Below, one piece after another: positions 1 to 12,152 of a stretch of 64,000 bases of DNA. Both the position numbers and the translations under genes were made by a program. The DNA is taken from contig CAKKTE020000052.1 in the NCBI GenBank assembly GCA_920105625.2, positions 620,001 to 684,000 of the forward strand, read 5' to 3'. This DNA comes from Clusia tigrina. Taxonomy: Eukaryota; Arthropoda; Insecta; Diptera; Clusiidae. The notes beneath the pieces were generated by a model that ran no database searches, was not told the DNA's origin, and saw nothing but the letters and a program-made list of their open reading frames with translations. Numbering within the stretch: the stretch's first letter is position 1; every line of letters begins with the position of its first letter.

Positions 1-784
1 CAAATAAAACAATGATAAAACTTCAAGTGGCCCAAACTTCTATTCGGTACGTCCTACAACTACCAAAGTTTGCAACATACAAATGCTATTAACTTTTTAC
101 TGGAGCGTCATAAAACCTTGAAATTTTGTAACAATAAAGTACTCGAGCCTCTTCTCAATTTAAGCTATCGCTCAAAGCTATGCTTCCCTTTAGTCCCAAA
201 CCAAACACTGATAAAACTTCAAATGGCCCTAACTTCTATACGGTACGTCCTACACCTATCAAAGTTTGCAACATACAAATGCTTGTAAATTTTTACTGGA
301 TCGTCATAAAATCTTAAAATTTTGTAACAATAAAGTACTCGAGCCTCTTGTCAATTTAAGCTATCGCTCAAAGCTATGCTACCCTTGAGTCTTAAATCAA
401 ACAATGATAAAACTTCAAATGGCCCTAACTTCTATACGGTACGTCCTACACCTATCAAAGTTTGCAACATACAAATGCTTGTAACTTTTTACAGGAGCGT
501 CATAAAACCTTGAAATTGTGTAACAATAAAGTACTCGAGCCTCTTGTCAATTTAAGCTATCGCTGATAGCTATGCTAGCCTTGAGTCCCAAATCAAACAC
601 TGATAGAATTTCAAATGGCCCTAACTTCTATACCGTACGTCCTACACCTATCAAAGTTTGCAACATACAAATGCTTGTAAATTTTTACTGGAGCGTCATA
701 AAACCTTGAAAGTTTGTAACAATAAAGTACTCGAGCCTCTTGTCAATTTAAGCTATCGCTCAAAACTCTGCTTCCCTTGAGTCC
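1..784. repeat. HOR fragment A-G*-F-D' at the left edge
   Basis: Four monomers begin at 1, 197, 393 and 589. The first is A type with the rare word CAAGTGG, the second has ACCAAACACTG and GGATCGTCAT, the third has TTTTACAGG and AATTGTG, and the fourth has GATAGAATTTC with ACCGTACG. The same ordered module recurs at 6273-7056 and 8233-9016, at offsets of 6272 bp (32 monomers) and 8232 bp (42 monomers). The array clearly continues to the left of the window. Confidence 0.85.
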
Positions 785-980
785 CAAATCAAACAATGAT
801 ACAACTTCAAATGGCCCTAACTTCTATACGGTACGCCCTACACCTATCAAAGTTTGCAACATACATATGCTTGTAAATTTTTACTGGAGCTTCATAAAAC
901 CTTGAGATTTTGTAACAATAAAGTACTCTAGCCTCTTCTCCATTTAAGCTATCGCTCAAAGCTATGCTACCCTTGAGTCC
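785..980. repeat. Reference monomer, subtype C
   Basis: Diagnostic words are AATGATACAAC, CGGTACGCCC, GGAGCTTCAT and CTTGAGATTTTG. The same monomer, read on the minus strand, gives a recurring 61-codon open frame that runs through the three changed words; that frame is a by-product. C is used here as the start of each HOR because it is the most regular landmark. Confidence 0.85.
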
Positions 981-1176
981 CAAATAAAACAATGATAAAA
1001 CTTCAAATGGCCCTAACTTCTAAACGGTACGTCCTACAACTACCAAAGTTTGCAACATACAAATGCTATTAACTTTTTACTGGAGCGTCATAAAACCTTG
1101 AAATTTTGTAACAATAAAGTACTCGAGCCTCTTCTCAATTTAAGCTATCGCTCAAAGCTATGCTACCCTTTAGTCC
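981..1176. repeat. Reference monomer, subtype A
   Basis: Diagnostic words are CAAATAAAAC at the unit start, TACAACTACCAAAG in the middle and GCTATTAACTTTTTAC before the GAGCGTCAT word. The extra AATAAA at the start gives two such hexamers per A monomer. A almost always follows C. In the left third its second half ends AAATTTTGTAAC; from about 18 kb rightward most copies have AATTGTGTAAC. Confidence 0.85.
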
Positions 1177-1568
1177 CAAATCAAACACTGATAAAACTTC
1201 AAATGGCCCTAACTTCTATACGGTACGTCCTACACCTATCAAAGTTTGCAACATACAAATGCTTGTAAATTTTTACTGGAGCGTCAAAAAATCTTAAAAT
1301 TTTGTAACAATAAAGTACTCGAGCCTCTTGTCAATTTAAGCTATCGCTCAAAGCTATGCTACCCTTGAGTCCCAAATCAAACAATGATAAACCTTCAAAT
1401 GGCCCTAACTTCTCTACGGTACGTCCTACACCTATCAAAGTTTGCAACATACAAATGCTTGTAAATTTTTACTGGAGCGTCATAAAATCTTAAAATTTTG
1501 TAACAATAAAGTACTCGAGCCTCTTGTCAATTTAAGCTATCGCTCAAAGCTATGCTACCCTTGAGTCC
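1177..1568. repeat. Reference monomers, subtypes G' and G
   Basis: G' (1177) has CGTCAAAAAATCTTAAAATTTTG. G (1373) has AATGATAAACCTTC and CGTCATAAAATCTTAAAA. Both share the AATCTTAAAA change where other subtypes have AACCTTGAAA. The G'-G pair sits between A and B in the left HORs; a similar G''-G pair (G'' with CATTGATACAAC) is used in the middle HORs. Confidence 0.8.
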
Positions 1569-1764
1569 CAAATCAAACACTGATAAAACTTCAAATGGCC
1601 CTTACTTCTATACGGTACGTCCTACACCTATCAAATTTTGCAACATACAAATCCTTGTAAATTTTTACTGAAGCCTTATAAAACCTTGAAATTTTGTAAC
1701 AATAAAGTACTCGAGCCTCTTCTCAATTTAAGCTATCGCTCATAGCTATGCTACCCTTGAGTCC
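1569..1764. repeat. Reference monomer, subtype B
   Basis: Diagnostic words are GGCCCTTAC, TATCAAATTTTGC, ACAAATCCTTG and GAGCCTTAT or AAGCCTTAT. These four changes travel together through the whole window. In the right third, B monomers also carry the AGCATAGCT microinversion. Confidence 0.85.
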
Positions 1765-1960
1765 CAAATCAAACGCTGATAGAACTTCAAATGGCCCTAA
1801 CTTCTATACGGTACGTCCTACACCTATCAAAGTTTGCAACATACAAATGCTTGTAAATTTTTACTGGAGCGTCATAAAACCTTGAAATTTTGTAACAATA
1901 AAGTACTCGAGCCTCTTGTCAATTTTAGCTATCGCTCAAAGCTATGCTACCCTTGAGTCC
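1765..1960. repeat. Reference monomer, subtype H
   Basis: Diagnostic words are GATAGAACTTC with CGGTACGTCC and a tail TTGTCAATTTTAGC in place of TTCTCAATTTAAGC. H usually follows B and precedes E, and this B-H-E trio is the most conserved run across all regions. Confidence 0.82.
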
Positions 1961-2156
1961 CAAATCAAACACTGATAAAACTTCAAATGGCCCTTACTTC
2001 TATACGGTACGTCCTACACCTATCAAAGTTTGCAACATACAAATGCTTGTAAATTTTTACTGGAGCGTTATAAAACCTTGAGATTTTGTAACAATAAAGT
2101 ACTCGAGCCTCTGGTCAATTTAAGCTATCGCTCAAAACTCTGCTTCCCTTGAGTCC
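1961..2156. repeat. Reference monomer, subtype E (left form)
   Basis: Diagnostic words are GGCCCTTAC with CAAAGTTTGC, and GGAGCGTTAT. The left form has GGTACGTCC. This copy ends like C (TTGAGATTTTG), so its 3' part may derive from exchange with a neighbouring C monomer. Confidence 0.8.
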
Positions 2157-5096
2157 CAAATCAAACAATGATACAACTTCAAATGGCCCTAACTTCTATA
2201 TGGTACGCCCTACACCTATCAAAGTTTGCAACATACATATGCTTGTAAATTTTTACTGGAGCTTCATAAAACCTTGAGATTTTGTAACAATAAAGTACTC
2301 TAGCCTCTTCTCCATTTAAGCTATCGCTCAAAGCTATGCTACCCTTGAGTCCCAAATAAAACAATGATAAAACTTCAAATGGCCCTAACTTCTAAACGGT
2401 ACGTCCTACAACTACCAAAGTTTGCAACATACAAATGCTATTAACTTTTTACTGGAGCGTCATAAAACCTTGAAATTTTGTAACAATAAAGTACTCGAGC
2501 CTCTTCTCAATTTAAGCTATCGCTCAAAGCTATGCTACCCTTTAGTCCCAAATCAAACACTGATAAAACTTCAAATGGCCCTAACTTCTATACGGTACGT
2601 CCTACACCTATCAAAGTTTGCAACATACAAATGCTTGTAAATTTTTACTGGAGCGTCAAAAAATCTTAAAATTTTGTAACAATAAAGTACTCGAGCCTCT
2701 TGTCAATTTAAGCTATCGCTCAAAGCTATGCTACCCTTGAGTCCCAAATCAAACAATGATAAACCTTCAAATGGCCCTAACTTCTCTACGGTACGTCCTA
2801 CACCTATCAAAGTTTGCAACATACAAATGCTTGTAAATTTTTACTGGAGCGTCATAAAATCTTAAAATTTTGTAACAATAAAGTACTCGAGACTCTTGTC
2901 AATTTAAGCTATCGCTCAAAGCTATGCTACCCTTGACTCCCAAATCAAACACTGATAAAACTTCAAATGGCCCTTACTTCTATACGGTACGTCCTACACC
3001 TATTTAATTTTGCAACATACAAATCCTTGTAAATTTTTACTGAAGCCTTATAAAAGCTTGAAATTTTGTAACAATAAAGTACTCGAGCCTCTTCTCAATT
3101 TAAGCTATCGCTCATAGCTATGCTACCCTTGAGTCCCAAATCAAACGCTGATAGAACTTCAAATGGCCCTAACTTCTATACGGTACGTCCTACACCTATC
3201 AAAGTTTGCAACATACAAATGCTTGTAAATTTTTACTGGAGCGTCATAAAACCTTGAAATTTTGTAACAATAAAGTACTCGAGCCTCTTGTCAATTTTAG
3301 CTATCGCTCAAAGCTATGCTACCCTTGAGTCCCAAATCAAACACTGATAAAACTTCAAATGGCCCTTACTTCTATACGGTACGTCCTACACCTATCAAAG
3401 TTTGCAACATACAAATGCTTGTAAATTTTTACTGGAGCGTTATAAAACCTTGAAATTTTGTAACAATAAAGTACTCGAGCCTCTTCTCAATTTAAGCTAT
3501 CGCTCAAAGCTATGCTACCCTTGAGTCCCAAATCAAACACTGATAAAACTTCAAATGGCCCTTACTTCTATACGGTACGTCCTACACCTATCAAAGTTTG
3601 CAACATACAAATGCTTGTAAATTTTTACTGGAGCGTTATAAAACCTTGAGATTTTGTAACAATAAAGTACTCGAGCCTCTTGTCAATTTAAGCTATCGCT
3701 CAAAACTCTGCTTCCCTTGAGTCCCAAATCAAACAATGATACAACTTCAAATGGCCCTAACTTCTATACGGTACGCCCTACACCTATCAAAGTTTGCAAC
3801 ATACATATGCTTGTAAATTTTTACTGGAGCTTCATAAAACCTTGAGATTTTGTAACAATAAAGTACTCTAGCCTCTTCTCCATTTAAGCTATCGCTCAAA
3901 GCTATGCTACCCTTGAGTCTCAAATAAAACAATGATAAAACTTCAAATGGCCCTAACTTCTAAACGGTACGTCCTACAACTACCAAAGTTTGCAACATAC
4001 AAATGCTATTAACTTTTTACTGGAGCGTCATAAAACCTTGAAATTTTGTAACAATAAAGTACTCGAGCCTCTTCTCAATTTAAGCTATCGCTCAAAGCTA
4101 TGCTACCCTTTAGTCCCAAATCAAACACTGATAAAACTTCAAATGGCCCTAACTTCTATACGGTACGTCCTACACCTATCAAAGTTTGCAACATACAAAT
4201 GCTTGTAAATTTTTACTGGAGCGTCAAAAAATCTTAAAATTTTGTAACAATAAAGTACTCGAGCCTCTTGTCAATTTAAGCTATCGCTCAAAGCTATGCT
4301 ACCCTTGAGTCCCAAATCAAACAATGATAAACCTTCAAATGGCCCTAACTTCTCTACGGTACGTCCTACACCTATCAAAGTTTGCAACATACAAATGCTT
4401 GTAAATTTTTACTGGAGCGTCATAAAATCTTAAAATTTTGTAACAATAAAGTACTCGAGCCTCTTGTCAATTTAAGCTATCGCTCAAAGCTATGCTACCC
4501 TTGACTCCCAAATCAAACACTGATAAAACTTCAAATGGCCCTTACTTCTATACGGTACGTCCTACACCTATTTAATTTTGCAACATACAAATCCTTGTAA
4601 ATTTTTACTGAAGCCTTATAAAAGCTTGAAATTTTGTAACAATAAAGTACTCGAGCCTCTTCTCAATTTAAGCTATCGCTCATAGCTATGCTACCCTTGA
4701 GTCCCAAATCAAACGCTGATAGAACTTCAAATGGCCCTAACTTCTATACGGTACGTCCTACACCTATCAAAGTTTGCAACATACAAATGCTTGTAAATTT
4801 TTACTGGAGCGTCATAAAACCTTGAAATTTTGTAACAATAAAGTACTCGAGCCTCTTGTCAATTTTAGCTATCGCTCAAAGCTATGCTACCCTTGAGTCC
4901 CAAATCAAACACTGATAAAACTTCAAATGGCCCTTACTTCTATACGGTACGTCCTACACCTATCAAAGTTTGCAACATACAAATGCTTGTAAATTTTTAC
5001 TGGAGCGTTATAAAACCTTGAAATTTTGTAACAATAAAGTACTCGAGCCTCTTCTCAATTTAAGCTATCGCTCATAGCTATGCTAACCTTGAGTCC

Positions 5097-5292
5097 CAAA
5101 TCAAACACTGATAGAACTTCAAATGGCCCTAACTTCTATACCGTACGTCCTACACCTATCAAAGTTTGCAACATACAAATGCTTGTAAAATTTTACTGGA
5201 GCGTCATAAAACCTTGAAATTTTGTAACAATAAAGTACTCGAGCCTCTTCTCAATTTAAGCTATCGCTCAAAGCTATGCTACCCTTGAGTCA
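5097..5292. repeat. Reference monomer, subtype D
   Basis: Diagnostic words are GATAGAACTTC with TATACCGTACGTCC, where the G-to-C change creates the 6-bp palindrome CGTACG. The preceding monomer often ends ATGCTAACCTTGAG. D usually follows E and precedes C. Confidence 0.82.
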
Positions 5293-8200
5293 CAAATCAA
5301 ACAATGATACAACTTCAAATGACCCTAACTTCTATACGGTACGCCCTACACCTATCAAAGTTTGCAACATACAAATGCTTGTAAATTTTTACTGGAGCTT
5401 CATAAAACCTTGAGATTTTGTAACAATAAAGTCGTCGAGCCTCTTCTCAATTTAAGCTATCGCTCAAAGCTATGCTACCCTTGAGTTCCAAATAAAACAA
5501 TGATAAAACTTCAAGTGGCCCTAACTTCTATTCGGTACGTCCTACAACTACCAAAGTTTGCAACATACAAATGCTATTAACTTTTTACTGGAGCGTCATA
5601 AAACCTTGAAATTTTGTAACAATAAAGTACTCGAGCCTCTTCTCAATTTAAGCTATCGCTCAAAGCTATGCTACCCTTGAGTCCCAAATCAAACACTGAT
5701 AAAACTTCAAATGGCCCTTACTTCTATACGGTACGTCCTACACCTATCAAAGTTTGCAACATACAAATGCTTGTAAATTTTTACTGGAGCGTTATAAAAC
5801 CTTGAAATTTTGTAACAATAAAGTACTCGAGCCTCTTCTCAATTTAAGCTATCGCTCATAGCTATGCTAACCTTGAGTCCCAAATCAAACACTGATAGAA
5901 CTTCAAATGGCCCTAACTTCTATACCGTACGTCCTACACCTATCAAAGTTTGCAACATACAAATGCTTGTAAAATTTTACTGGAGCGTCATAAAACCTTG
6001 AAATTTTGTAACAATAAAGTACTCGAGCCTCTTCTCAATTTAAGCTATCGCTCAAAGCTATGCTACCCTTGAGTCACAAATCAAACAATGATACAACTTC
6101 AAATGGCCCTAATTTCTATACGGTACGCCCTACACCTATCAAAGTTTGCAACATACAAATGCTTGTAAATTTTTACTGGAGCTTCATAAAACCTTGAGAT
6201 TTTGTAACAATAAAGTAGTCGAGCCTCTTCTCAATTTAAGCTATCGCTCAAAGCTATGCTACCCTTGAGTTCCAAATAAAACAATGATAAAACTTCAAGT
6301 GGCCCTAACTTCTATTCGGTACGTCCTACAACTACCAAAGTTTGCAACATACAAATGCTATTAACTTTTTACTGGAGCGTCATAAAACCTTGAAATTTTG
6401 TAACAATAAAGTACTCGAGCCTCTTCTCAATTTAAGCTATCGCTCAAAGCTATGCTACCCTTTAGTCCCAAACCAAACACTGATAAAACTTCAAATGGCC
6501 CTAACTTCTATACGGTACGTCCTACACCTATCAAAGTTTGCAACATACAAATGCTTGTAAATTTTTACTGGATCGTCATAAAATCTTAAAATTTTGTAAC
6601 AATAAAGTACTCGAGCCTCTTGTCAATTTAAGCTATCGCTCAAAGCTATGCTACCCTTGAGTCTTAAATCAAACAATGATAAAACTTCAAATGGCCCTAA
6701 CTTCAATACGGTACGTCCTACACCTATCAAAGTTTGCAACATACAAATGCTTGTAACTTTTTACAGGAGCGTCATAAAACCTTGAAATTGTGTAACAATA
6801 AAGTACTCGAGCCTCTTGTCAATTTAAGCTATCGCTCATAGCTATGCTAGCCTTGAGTCCCAAATCAAACACTGATAGAATTTCAAATGGCCCTAACTTC
6901 TATACCGTACGTCCTACACCTATCAAAGTTTGCAACATACAAATGCTTGTAAATTTTTACTGGAGCGTCATAAAACCTTGAAAGTTTGTAACAATAAAGT
7001 ACTCGAGCCTCTTGTCAATTTAAGCTATCGCTCAAAACTATGCTTCCCTTGAGTCCCAAATCAAACAATGATACAACTTCAAATGGCCCTAACTTCTATA
7101 CGGTACGCCCTACACCTATCAAAGTTTGCAACATACATATGCTTGTAAATTTTTACTGGAGATTCATAAAACCTTGAGATTTTGTAACAATAAAGTACTC
7201 TAGCCTCTTCTCCATTTAAGCTATCGCTCAAAGCTATGCTACCCTTGAGTCCCAAATAAAACAATGATAAAACTTCAAGTGGCCCTAACTTCTATTCGGT
7301 ACGTCCTACAACTACCAAAGTTTGCAACATACAAATGCTATTAACTTTTTACTGGAGCGTCATAAAACCTTGAAATTTTGTAACAATAAAGTACTCGAGC
7401 CTCTTCTCAATTTAAGCTATCGCTCAAAGCTATGCTACCCTTGAGTCCCAAATCAAACGCTGATAGAACTTCAAATGGCCCTAACTTCTATACGGTACGT
7501 CCTACACCTATCAAAGTTTGCAACATACAAATGCTTGTAAATTTTTACTGGAGCGTCATAAAACCTTGAAATTTTGTAACAATAAAGTACTCGAGCCTCT
7601 TGTCAATTTTAGCTATCGCTCAAAGCTATGCTACCCTTGAGTCCCAAATCAAACACTGATAAAACTTCAAATGGCCCTTACTTCTATACGGTACGTCCTA
7701 CACCTATCAAAGTTTGCAACATACAAATGCTTGTAAATTTTTACAGGAGCGTTATAAAACCTTGAAATTTTGTAACAATAAAGTACTCGAGCCTCTTCTC
7801 AATTTAAGCTATCGCTCATAGCTATGCTAACCTTGAGTCCCAAATCAAACACTGATAGAACTTCAAATGGCCGTAACTTCTATACCGTACGTCCTACACC
7901 TATCAAAGTTTGCAACATACAAATGCTTGTAAAATTTTACTGGAGCGTCATAAAACCTTGAAATTTTGTAACAATAAAGTACTCGAGCCTCTTCTCAATT
8001 TAAGCTATCGCTCAAAGCTATGCTACCCTTGAGTCACAAATCAAACAATGATACAACTTCAAATGGCCCTAACTTCTATACGGTACGCCCTACACCTATC
8101 AAAGTTTGCAACATACAAATGCTTGTAAATTTTTACTGGAGCTTCATAAAACCTTGAGATTTTGTAACAATAAAGTAGTCGAGCCTCTTCTCAATTTAAG

Positions 8201-10584
8201 CTATCGCTCAAAGCTATGCTACCCTTGAGTTCCAAATAAAACAATGATAAAACTTCAAGTGGCCCTAACTTCTATTCGGTACGTCCTACAACTACCAAAG
8301 TTTGCAACATACAAATGCTATTAACTTTTTACTGGAGCGTCATAAAACCTTGAAATTTTGTAACAATAAAGTACTCGAGCCTCTTCTCAATTTAAGCTAT
8401 CGCTCAAAGCTATGCTACCCTTTAGTCCCAAACCAAACACTGATAAAACTTCAAATGGCCCTAACTTCTATACGGTACGTCCTACACCTATCAAAGTTTG
8501 CAACATACAAATGCTTGTAAATTTTTACTGGATCGTCATAAAATCTTAAAATTTTGTAACAATAAAGTACTCGAGCCTCTTGTCAATTTAAGCTATCGCT
8601 CAAAGCTATGCTACCCTTGAGTCTTAAATCAAACAATGATAAAACTTCAAATGGCCCTAACTTCAATACGGTACGTCCTACACCTATCAAAGTTTGCAAC
8701 ATACAAATGCTTGTAACTTTTTACAGGAGCGTCATAAAACCTTGAAATTGTGTAACAATAAAGTACTCGAGCCTCTTGTCAATTTAAGCTATCGCTCATA
8801 GCTATGCTAGCCTTGAGTCCCAAATCAAACACTGATAGAATTTCAAATGGCCCTAACTTCTATACCGTACGTCCTACACCTATCAAAGTTTGCAACATAC
8901 AAATGCTTGTAAATTTTTACTGGAGCGTCATAAAACCTTGAAAGTTTGTAACAATAAAGTACTCGAGCCTCTTGTCAATTTAAGCTATCGCTCAAAACTA
9001 TGCTTCCCTTGAGTCCCAAATCAAACAATGATACAACTTCAAATGGCCCTAACTTCTATACGGTACGCCCTACACCTATCAAAGTTTGCAACATACAAAT
9101 GCTTGTAAATTTTTACTGGAGCTTCATAAAACCTTGAGATTTTGTAACAATAAAGTACTCTAGCCTCTTCTCCATTTAAGCTATCGCTCAAAGCTATGCT
9201 ACCCTTGAGTCCCAAATAAAACAATGATAAAACTTCAAATGGCCCTAACTTCTAAACGGTACGTCCTACAACTACCAAAGTTTGCAACATACAAATGCTA
9301 TTAACTTTTTACTGGAGCGTCATAAAACCTTGAAATTTTGTAACAATAAAGTACTCGAGCCTCTTCTCAATTTAAGCTATCGCTCAAAGCTATGCTACCC
9401 TTTAGTCCCAAATCAAACACTGATAAAACTTCAAATGGCCCTAACTTCTATACGGTACGTCCTACACCTATCAAAGTTTGCAACATACAAATGCTTGTAA
9501 ATTTTTACTGGAGCGTCAAAAAATCTTAAAATTTTGTAACAATAAAGTACTCGAGCCTCTTGTCAATTTAAGCTATCGCTCAAAGCTATGCTACCCTTGA
9601 GTCCCACATCAAACAATGATAAACCTTCAAATGGCCCTAACTTCTCTACGGTACGTCCTACACCTATCAAAGTTTGCAACATACAAATGCTTGTAAATTT
9701 TTACTGGAGCGTCATAAAATCTTAAAATTTTGTAACAATAAAGTACTCGAGCCTCTTGTCAATTTAAGCTATCGCTCAAAGCTATGCTACCCTTGAGTCC
9801 CAAATCAAACACTGATAAAACTTCAAATGGCCCTTACTTCTATACGGTACGTCCTACACCTATCAAATTTTGCAACATACAAATCCTTGTAAATTTTTAC
9901 TGGAGCCTTATAAAACCTTGAAATTTTGTAACAATAAAGTACTCGAGCCTCTTCTCAATTTAAGCTATCGCTCATAGCTATGCTACCCTTGAGTCCCAAA
10001 TCAAACACTGATAGAACTTCAAATGGCCCTAACTTCTATACGGTACGTCCTACACCTATCAAAGTTTGCAACATACAAATGCTTGTAAATTTTTACTGGA
10101 GCGTCATAAAACCTTGAAAATTTGTAACAATAAAGTACTCGAGCCTCTTGTCAATTTTAGCTATCGCTCAAAGCTATGCTACCCTTGAGTCCCAAATCAA
10201 ACACTGATAAAACTTCAAATGGCCCTTACTTCTATACGGTACGTCCTACACCTATCAAAGTTTGCAACATACAAATGCTTGTAAATTTTTACTGGAGCGT
10301 TATAAAACCTTGAAATTTTGTAACAATAAAGTACTCGAGCCTCTTCCCAATTTAAGCTATCGCTCATAGCTATGCTAACCTTGAGTCCCAAATCAAACAC
10401 TGATAGAACTTCAAATGGCCCTAACTTCTATACCGTACGTCCTACACCTATCAAAGTTTGCAACATACAAATGCTTGTAAAATTTTACTGGAGCGTCATA
10501 AAACCTTGAAATTTTGTAACAATAAAGTAGTCGAGCCTCTTCTCAATTTAAGCTATCGCTCAAAGCTATGCTACCCTTGAGTCC
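5293..10584. repeat. HOR series of 4, 10 and 13 monomers with a G*-F-D' module
   Basis: Order is C-A-E-D (5293-6076), C-A-G*-F-D'-C-A-H-E-D (6077-8036) and C-A-G*-F-D'-C-A-G'-G-B-H-E-D (8037-10584). The C monomers at 5293, 6077 and 8037 share GAGTCACAAAT, and the A monomers after them share GAGTTCCAAAT, CAAGTGG and CTATTCGG. The 6273 and 8233 modules are offset by 1960 bp (10 monomers). The pattern reads as modules being added to and removed from one parent HOR by unequal exchange. Confidence 0.85.
6469..7056. repeat. Reference module G*-F-D'
   Basis: G* (6469) has CCAAACCAAACACTG and GGATCGTCATAAAATC. F (6665) has CTTAAATCAAAC, AACTTTTTACAGGAGCG and AATTGTGTAAC. D' (6861) has GATAGAATTTC, ACCGTACG and GAAAGTTTGTAAC. 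The three travel as a cassette at 197, 6469 and 8429; related G-F-D' runs occur at 15877, 23125 and 40371. Confidence 0.8.
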
Positions 10585-12152
10585 CAAATAAAACAATGAT
10601 AAAACTTCAAATGGCCCTAACTTCTATACGGTACGTCCTACAACTACCAAAGTTTGCAACATACAAATGCTATTAACTTTTTACTGGAGCGTCATAAAAC
10701 CTTGAAATTTTGTAACAATAAAGTACTCGAGCCTCTTGTCAATTTAAGCTATCGCTCAAAGCTATGCTACCCTTGAGTCCCAAATCAAACACTGATAAAA
10801 CTTCAAATGGCCCTTACTTCTATACGGTACGTCCTACACCTATCAAATTTTGCAACATACAAATCCTTGTAAATTTTTACTGGAGCCTTATAAAACCTTG
10901 AAATTTTGTAACAATAAAGTACTCGAGCCTCTTCTCAATTTAAGCTATCGCTCATAGCTATGCTACAATTGAGTCCCAAATCAAACACTGATAGAACTTC
11001 AAATGGCCCTAACTTCTATACGGTACGTCCTACACCTATCAAAGTTTGCAACATACAAATGCTTGTAAATTTTTACTGGAGTGTCATAAAATCTTAAAAT
11101 TTTGTAACAATAAAGTACTCGAGCCTCTTGTCAATTTAAGCTATCGCTCAAAGCTATGCTACTCTTGAGTCCCAAATCAAACACTGATAAAACTTCAAAT
11201 GGCCTTTACTTCTATACGGTACGTCCTACACCTATCAAATTTTGCAACATACAAATCCTTGTAAATTTTTACTGGAGCCTTATAAAACCTTGAAATTTTG
11301 TGACAATAAAGTACTCGAGCCTCTTCTCAACTTAAGCTATCGCTCAAAGCTATGCTACCCTTGAGTCCCAAATCAAACAATGATACACTTTCAAATGGCC
11401 CTAACTTCTATACGGTACGCCCTACACCTATCAAAGTTTGCAACATACAAATGCTTGTAAATTTTTACTGGAGCTTCATAAAACCTTGAGATTTTGTAAC
11501 AATAAAGTACTCGAGCCTCTTCTCAATTTAAGCTATCGCTCAAAGCTATGCTACCCTTGAGTCCCAAATAAAACAATGATAAAACTGCAAATGGCCCTAA
11601 CTTCTATACGGTACGTCCTACAACTACCAAAGTTTGCAACATACAAATGCTATTAACTTTTTACTGGAGCGGCATAAAACCTTGAAATTTTGTAACAATA
11701 AAGTACTCGAGCCTCTTCTCAATTTAAGCTATCGCTCAAAGCTATGCTACCCTTTAGTCCCAAATCAAACACTGATAAAACTTCAAATGGCCCTAACTTC
11801 TATACGGTACGTCCTACACCTATCAAAGTTTGCAACATACAAATGCTTGTAAATTTTTACTGGAGCGTCAAAAAATCTTAAAATTTTGTAACAATAAAGT
11901 ACTCGAGCCTCTTGTCAATTTAAGCTATCGCTCAAAGCTATGCTACCCTTGAGTCCCAAATCAAACAATGATAAACCTTCAAATGGCCCTAACTTCTATA
12001 CGGTACGTCCTACACCTATCAAAGTTTGCAACATACAAATGCTTGTAAATTTTTACTGGAGCGTCATAAAATCTTAAAATTTTGTAACAATAAAGTACTC
12101 GAGCCTCTTGTCAATTTAAGCTATCGCTCAAAGCTATGCTACCCTTGAGTCC
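10585..12152. repeat. Mixed block with alternating B monomers
   Basis: Order is A-B-(H/G chimera)-B-C-A-G'-G. The B monomers at 10781 and 11173 carry AAATTTTGC and AAATCCTTG; the second also has GGCCTTTAC. The monomer at 10977 begins like H (GATAGAAC, CGGTACG) and ends like G (AATCTTAAAA). C-A-G'-G from 11369 is the canonical left-hand HOR start. Confidence 0.75.

Larger units (their letters stand above)
785..5292. repeat. Three consecutive 7- to 8-mer higher-order repeats
   Basis: Subtype order is C-A-G'-G-B-H-E at 785-2156 (1372 bp), C-A-G'-G-B-H-E-E at 2157-3724 (1568 bp) and C-A-G'-G-B-H-E-D at 3725-5292 (1568 bp). Rare words co-travel at these offsets: CATACATATGC in the C monomers, TCTAAACGG in the A monomers, CGTCAAAAAATC in G', TTCTCTACGG in G, and CTATTTAATTT in the B monomers of the second and third copies. 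The extra E in the second copy looks like a one-monomer duplication. This is the clearest regular HOR in the left part of the window. Confidence 0.88.

Noticed and set aside
1..196. The 196-bp unit as an old dimer of about 98 bp
   Set aside because: ATAAAAC at unit positions 15-21 and 110-116, and TAAC words downstream, line up at an offset near 95, but the remainder agrees little better than chance by eye. A formal half-unit alignment would be needed.
1050..1268. Recurring 72-codon plus-strand open frame (also at 70, 2422, 3990, 6342, 8302 and many other places)
   Set aside because: It starts at a TTG, spans just over one 196-bp unit, and repeats only because the A monomer and its right neighbour repeat. 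The unit length is not a multiple of three, so no frame continues, and substitutions show no codon pattern.
2179..2364. Recurring 61-codon minus-strand open frame
   Set aside because: It follows C, D and related monomers exactly and disappears when the subtype words change. There is no start context, no domain and no signal or membrane segment; it is a chance frame of the repeat.
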